This document shows, one piece after another, positions 63,433-64,000 of a DNA stretch of 64,000 bases. Under the pieces are notes generated by a model, which made no database searches, was not told the origin of the DNA, and saw only the letters and a program-made list of their open reading frames with translations. This DNA comes from Phycicoccus jejuensis (GTDB taxonomy: Bacteria; Actinomycetota; Actinomycetes; Actinomycetales; Dermatophilaceae), in assembly GCF_000720925.1 (NCBI RefSeq), contig NZ_JOEE01000004.1, forward strand, positions 434,001 through 498,000, in the 5' to 3' direction. Every line of letters starts with the position of its first letter. The stretch's first letter is position 1. The position numbers were made by a program, and so were the translations under genes.

Positions 63433-63482
63433 CCGAAGGTCCCGCGGGCGGCGGGGCGCTCCAGGCGCTCCGGGACCTTCGG
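63433..63482. promoter_or_regulatory. Inverted pair of DevR/DosR-like boxes
   Basis: A perfect 12-bp inverted repeat (63433-63444 with 63471-63482) has a 26-nt spacer. Each arm read outward is CGGGACCTTCGGC, which resembles half of the DevR/DosR dormancy box (GGGACTNNNGTCCC) seen upstream of actinobacterial universal stress genes. One arm points at the disrupted stress gene and the other at the small membrane gene. Alternatively it is a plain hairpin. Confidence 0.5.
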
Positions 63483-63566
63483 CCAGGGCCTCGCGCCGAA
63501 AGGCGCGCGAGTGTGGGTGCCGTGGCGGACCGGCGCGGCGACCGGCCATGGTGGAGAGGAGCTCCG

Positions 63567-63956
63567 ATGACCGGCAGGGTGATGTCGACGGCCGCCGGCC
63601 CGGCAGGGGAGCCGCGCCCGGGCCCGGACCGGTGGGCCCGGGGGTGGCTGGGCGTGACCCTCGTCGGGGTGCTGGCCGCGTTCGTGGTGGGTGACGGCGT
63701 GGCCACGATGGTGGGGGTGCCCGACCAGGGGACGGCCACGCCGGGTCAGGGACTCGTGGTCGTGACGGCGGTCCTCCCGCTCGTGCTCCTCCCGGCGTGG
63801 CTGACCTGGAGGTCGGACCGTCGAGGACGCCTCCCCGGCGACCGGTTGTTGCGGCGTACCGGCGCCGTGGCGGCTGCTGTGGCGGCCGGCTTCGCGCTGC
63901 TCGTCGTGGGCGGATGGCTCGTGCTGGTGGCGTCCTGGGGCGTCGACCGGCTCTGA
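63567..63956 (+). CDS. Small membrane protein of unknown function
   Basis: This is a 129-residue protein with a hydrophilic Pro/Gly N-terminus and three predicted membrane helices (residues ~28-46, ~58-75 and ~98-122). A basic loop between the second and third (WRSDRRGRLPGDRLLRR) would be cytoplasmic. GAGAGGAG precedes the ATG at 63567. I do not recognise a family. The DevR-like inverted pair upstream suggests control together with the stress gene. Confidence 0.7.
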   Translation: MTGRVMSTAAGPAGEPRPGPDRWARGWLGVTLVGVLAAFVVGDGVATMVGVPDQGTATPGQGLVVVTAVLPLVLLPAWLTWRSDRRGRLPGDRLLRRTGAVAAAVAAGFALLVVGGWLVLVASWGVDRL

Positions 63957-63963
63957 GCGACGA

Positions 63964-63984
63964 CGGCGGCGAAGGCAGCCGCCG
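63964..63984 (+). terminator. Small hairpin after the last gene
   Basis: A 7-bp stem (63964-63970 with 63978-63984) with a 7-nt loop begins 8 nt after the stop. It is short, so only a candidate. The remaining bases to 64000 show nothing recognisable. Confidence 0.4.
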
Positions 63985-64000
63985 ACGTGCTCCGAGTACC

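Overview
The window is very GC-rich. Its gene order (mraZ-rsmH-ftsL-ftsI-murE-murF-mraY-murD-ftsW-murG-murC-ftsQ-ftsZ-pgeF-yggS-sepF-yggT-divIVA, with no ftsA), a SAM-IV-type riboswitch before metX, a Lys/Ala-rich primary sigma factor and a MoxR/DUF58/transglutaminase operon all point to a high-GC actinobacterium. Order Micrococcales, probably near Intrasporangiaceae, is the best guess. That placement is inferred from gene content and is not proven here. The window contains no rRNA, tRNA, CRISPR array, insertion sequence or prophage. Most of it is core chromosome.

Layout. 1-12.5 kb: the 3' end of metY with a hairpin terminator, a two-gene type VII-secretion-like pair, hrpA, a PAC2 protein, a stand-alone polymerase-I-like protein, EcsC, YkvA and DUF4192 proteins, then the riboswitch and metX. 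12.5-19.4 kb: a universal stress protein, the primary sigma factor gene, and a reverse-strand operon moxR-DUF58-transglutaminase. 19.4-19.8 kb: a 430-bp divergent regulatory region with MraZ-type repeats and a G-rich array. 19.8-39.5 kb: the division and cell-wall (dcw) cluster through divIVA. 39.7-45.7 kb: a DksA-type zinc-finger protein with a histone-H1-like tail, lspA, an RluA-family pseudouridine synthase and dnaE. 45.9-56 kb: a secreted 5'-nucleotidase, oligopeptidase B, a tandem universal stress protein, mtnA, a SatD/membrane pair, a class II aldolase, an SDR and a thioesterase-like protein. 56-62.6 kb: a glycerol regulon, with glpK1 and an IclR regulator on the reverse strand and glpF-glpK2-glpD on the forward strand. 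62.6-64 kb: a disrupted universal stress gene and a small membrane protein.

How the genes work together. The dcw genes make the peptidoglycan precursor (MurC-F, MraY, MurG) and the septal machine (FtsL, I, W, Q, Z, SepF, DivIVA). MraZ and its repeats control entry to the cluster. The glp genes take up glycerol, phosphorylate it and oxidise it to dihydroxyacetone phosphate. Two matched palindromes between iclR and glpF are the likely IclR sites. metY and metX perform homoserine acetylation and sulfhydrylation under SAM control, but here they are about 11 kb apart.

The least ordinary signals are non-coding or architectural. They are the MraZ-like/G-rich array before moxR, a 29-nt dyad before ftsZ, the twin GTTCG-N7-CGAAC sites in the glycerol regulon, a DevR-like inverted pair beside a broken universal stress gene, nine exact 11-residue repeats in DivIVA, and a recurring -10 box 6-8 nt upstream of start codons that implies many leaderless mRNAs. 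I found no clearly novel multi-gene system.
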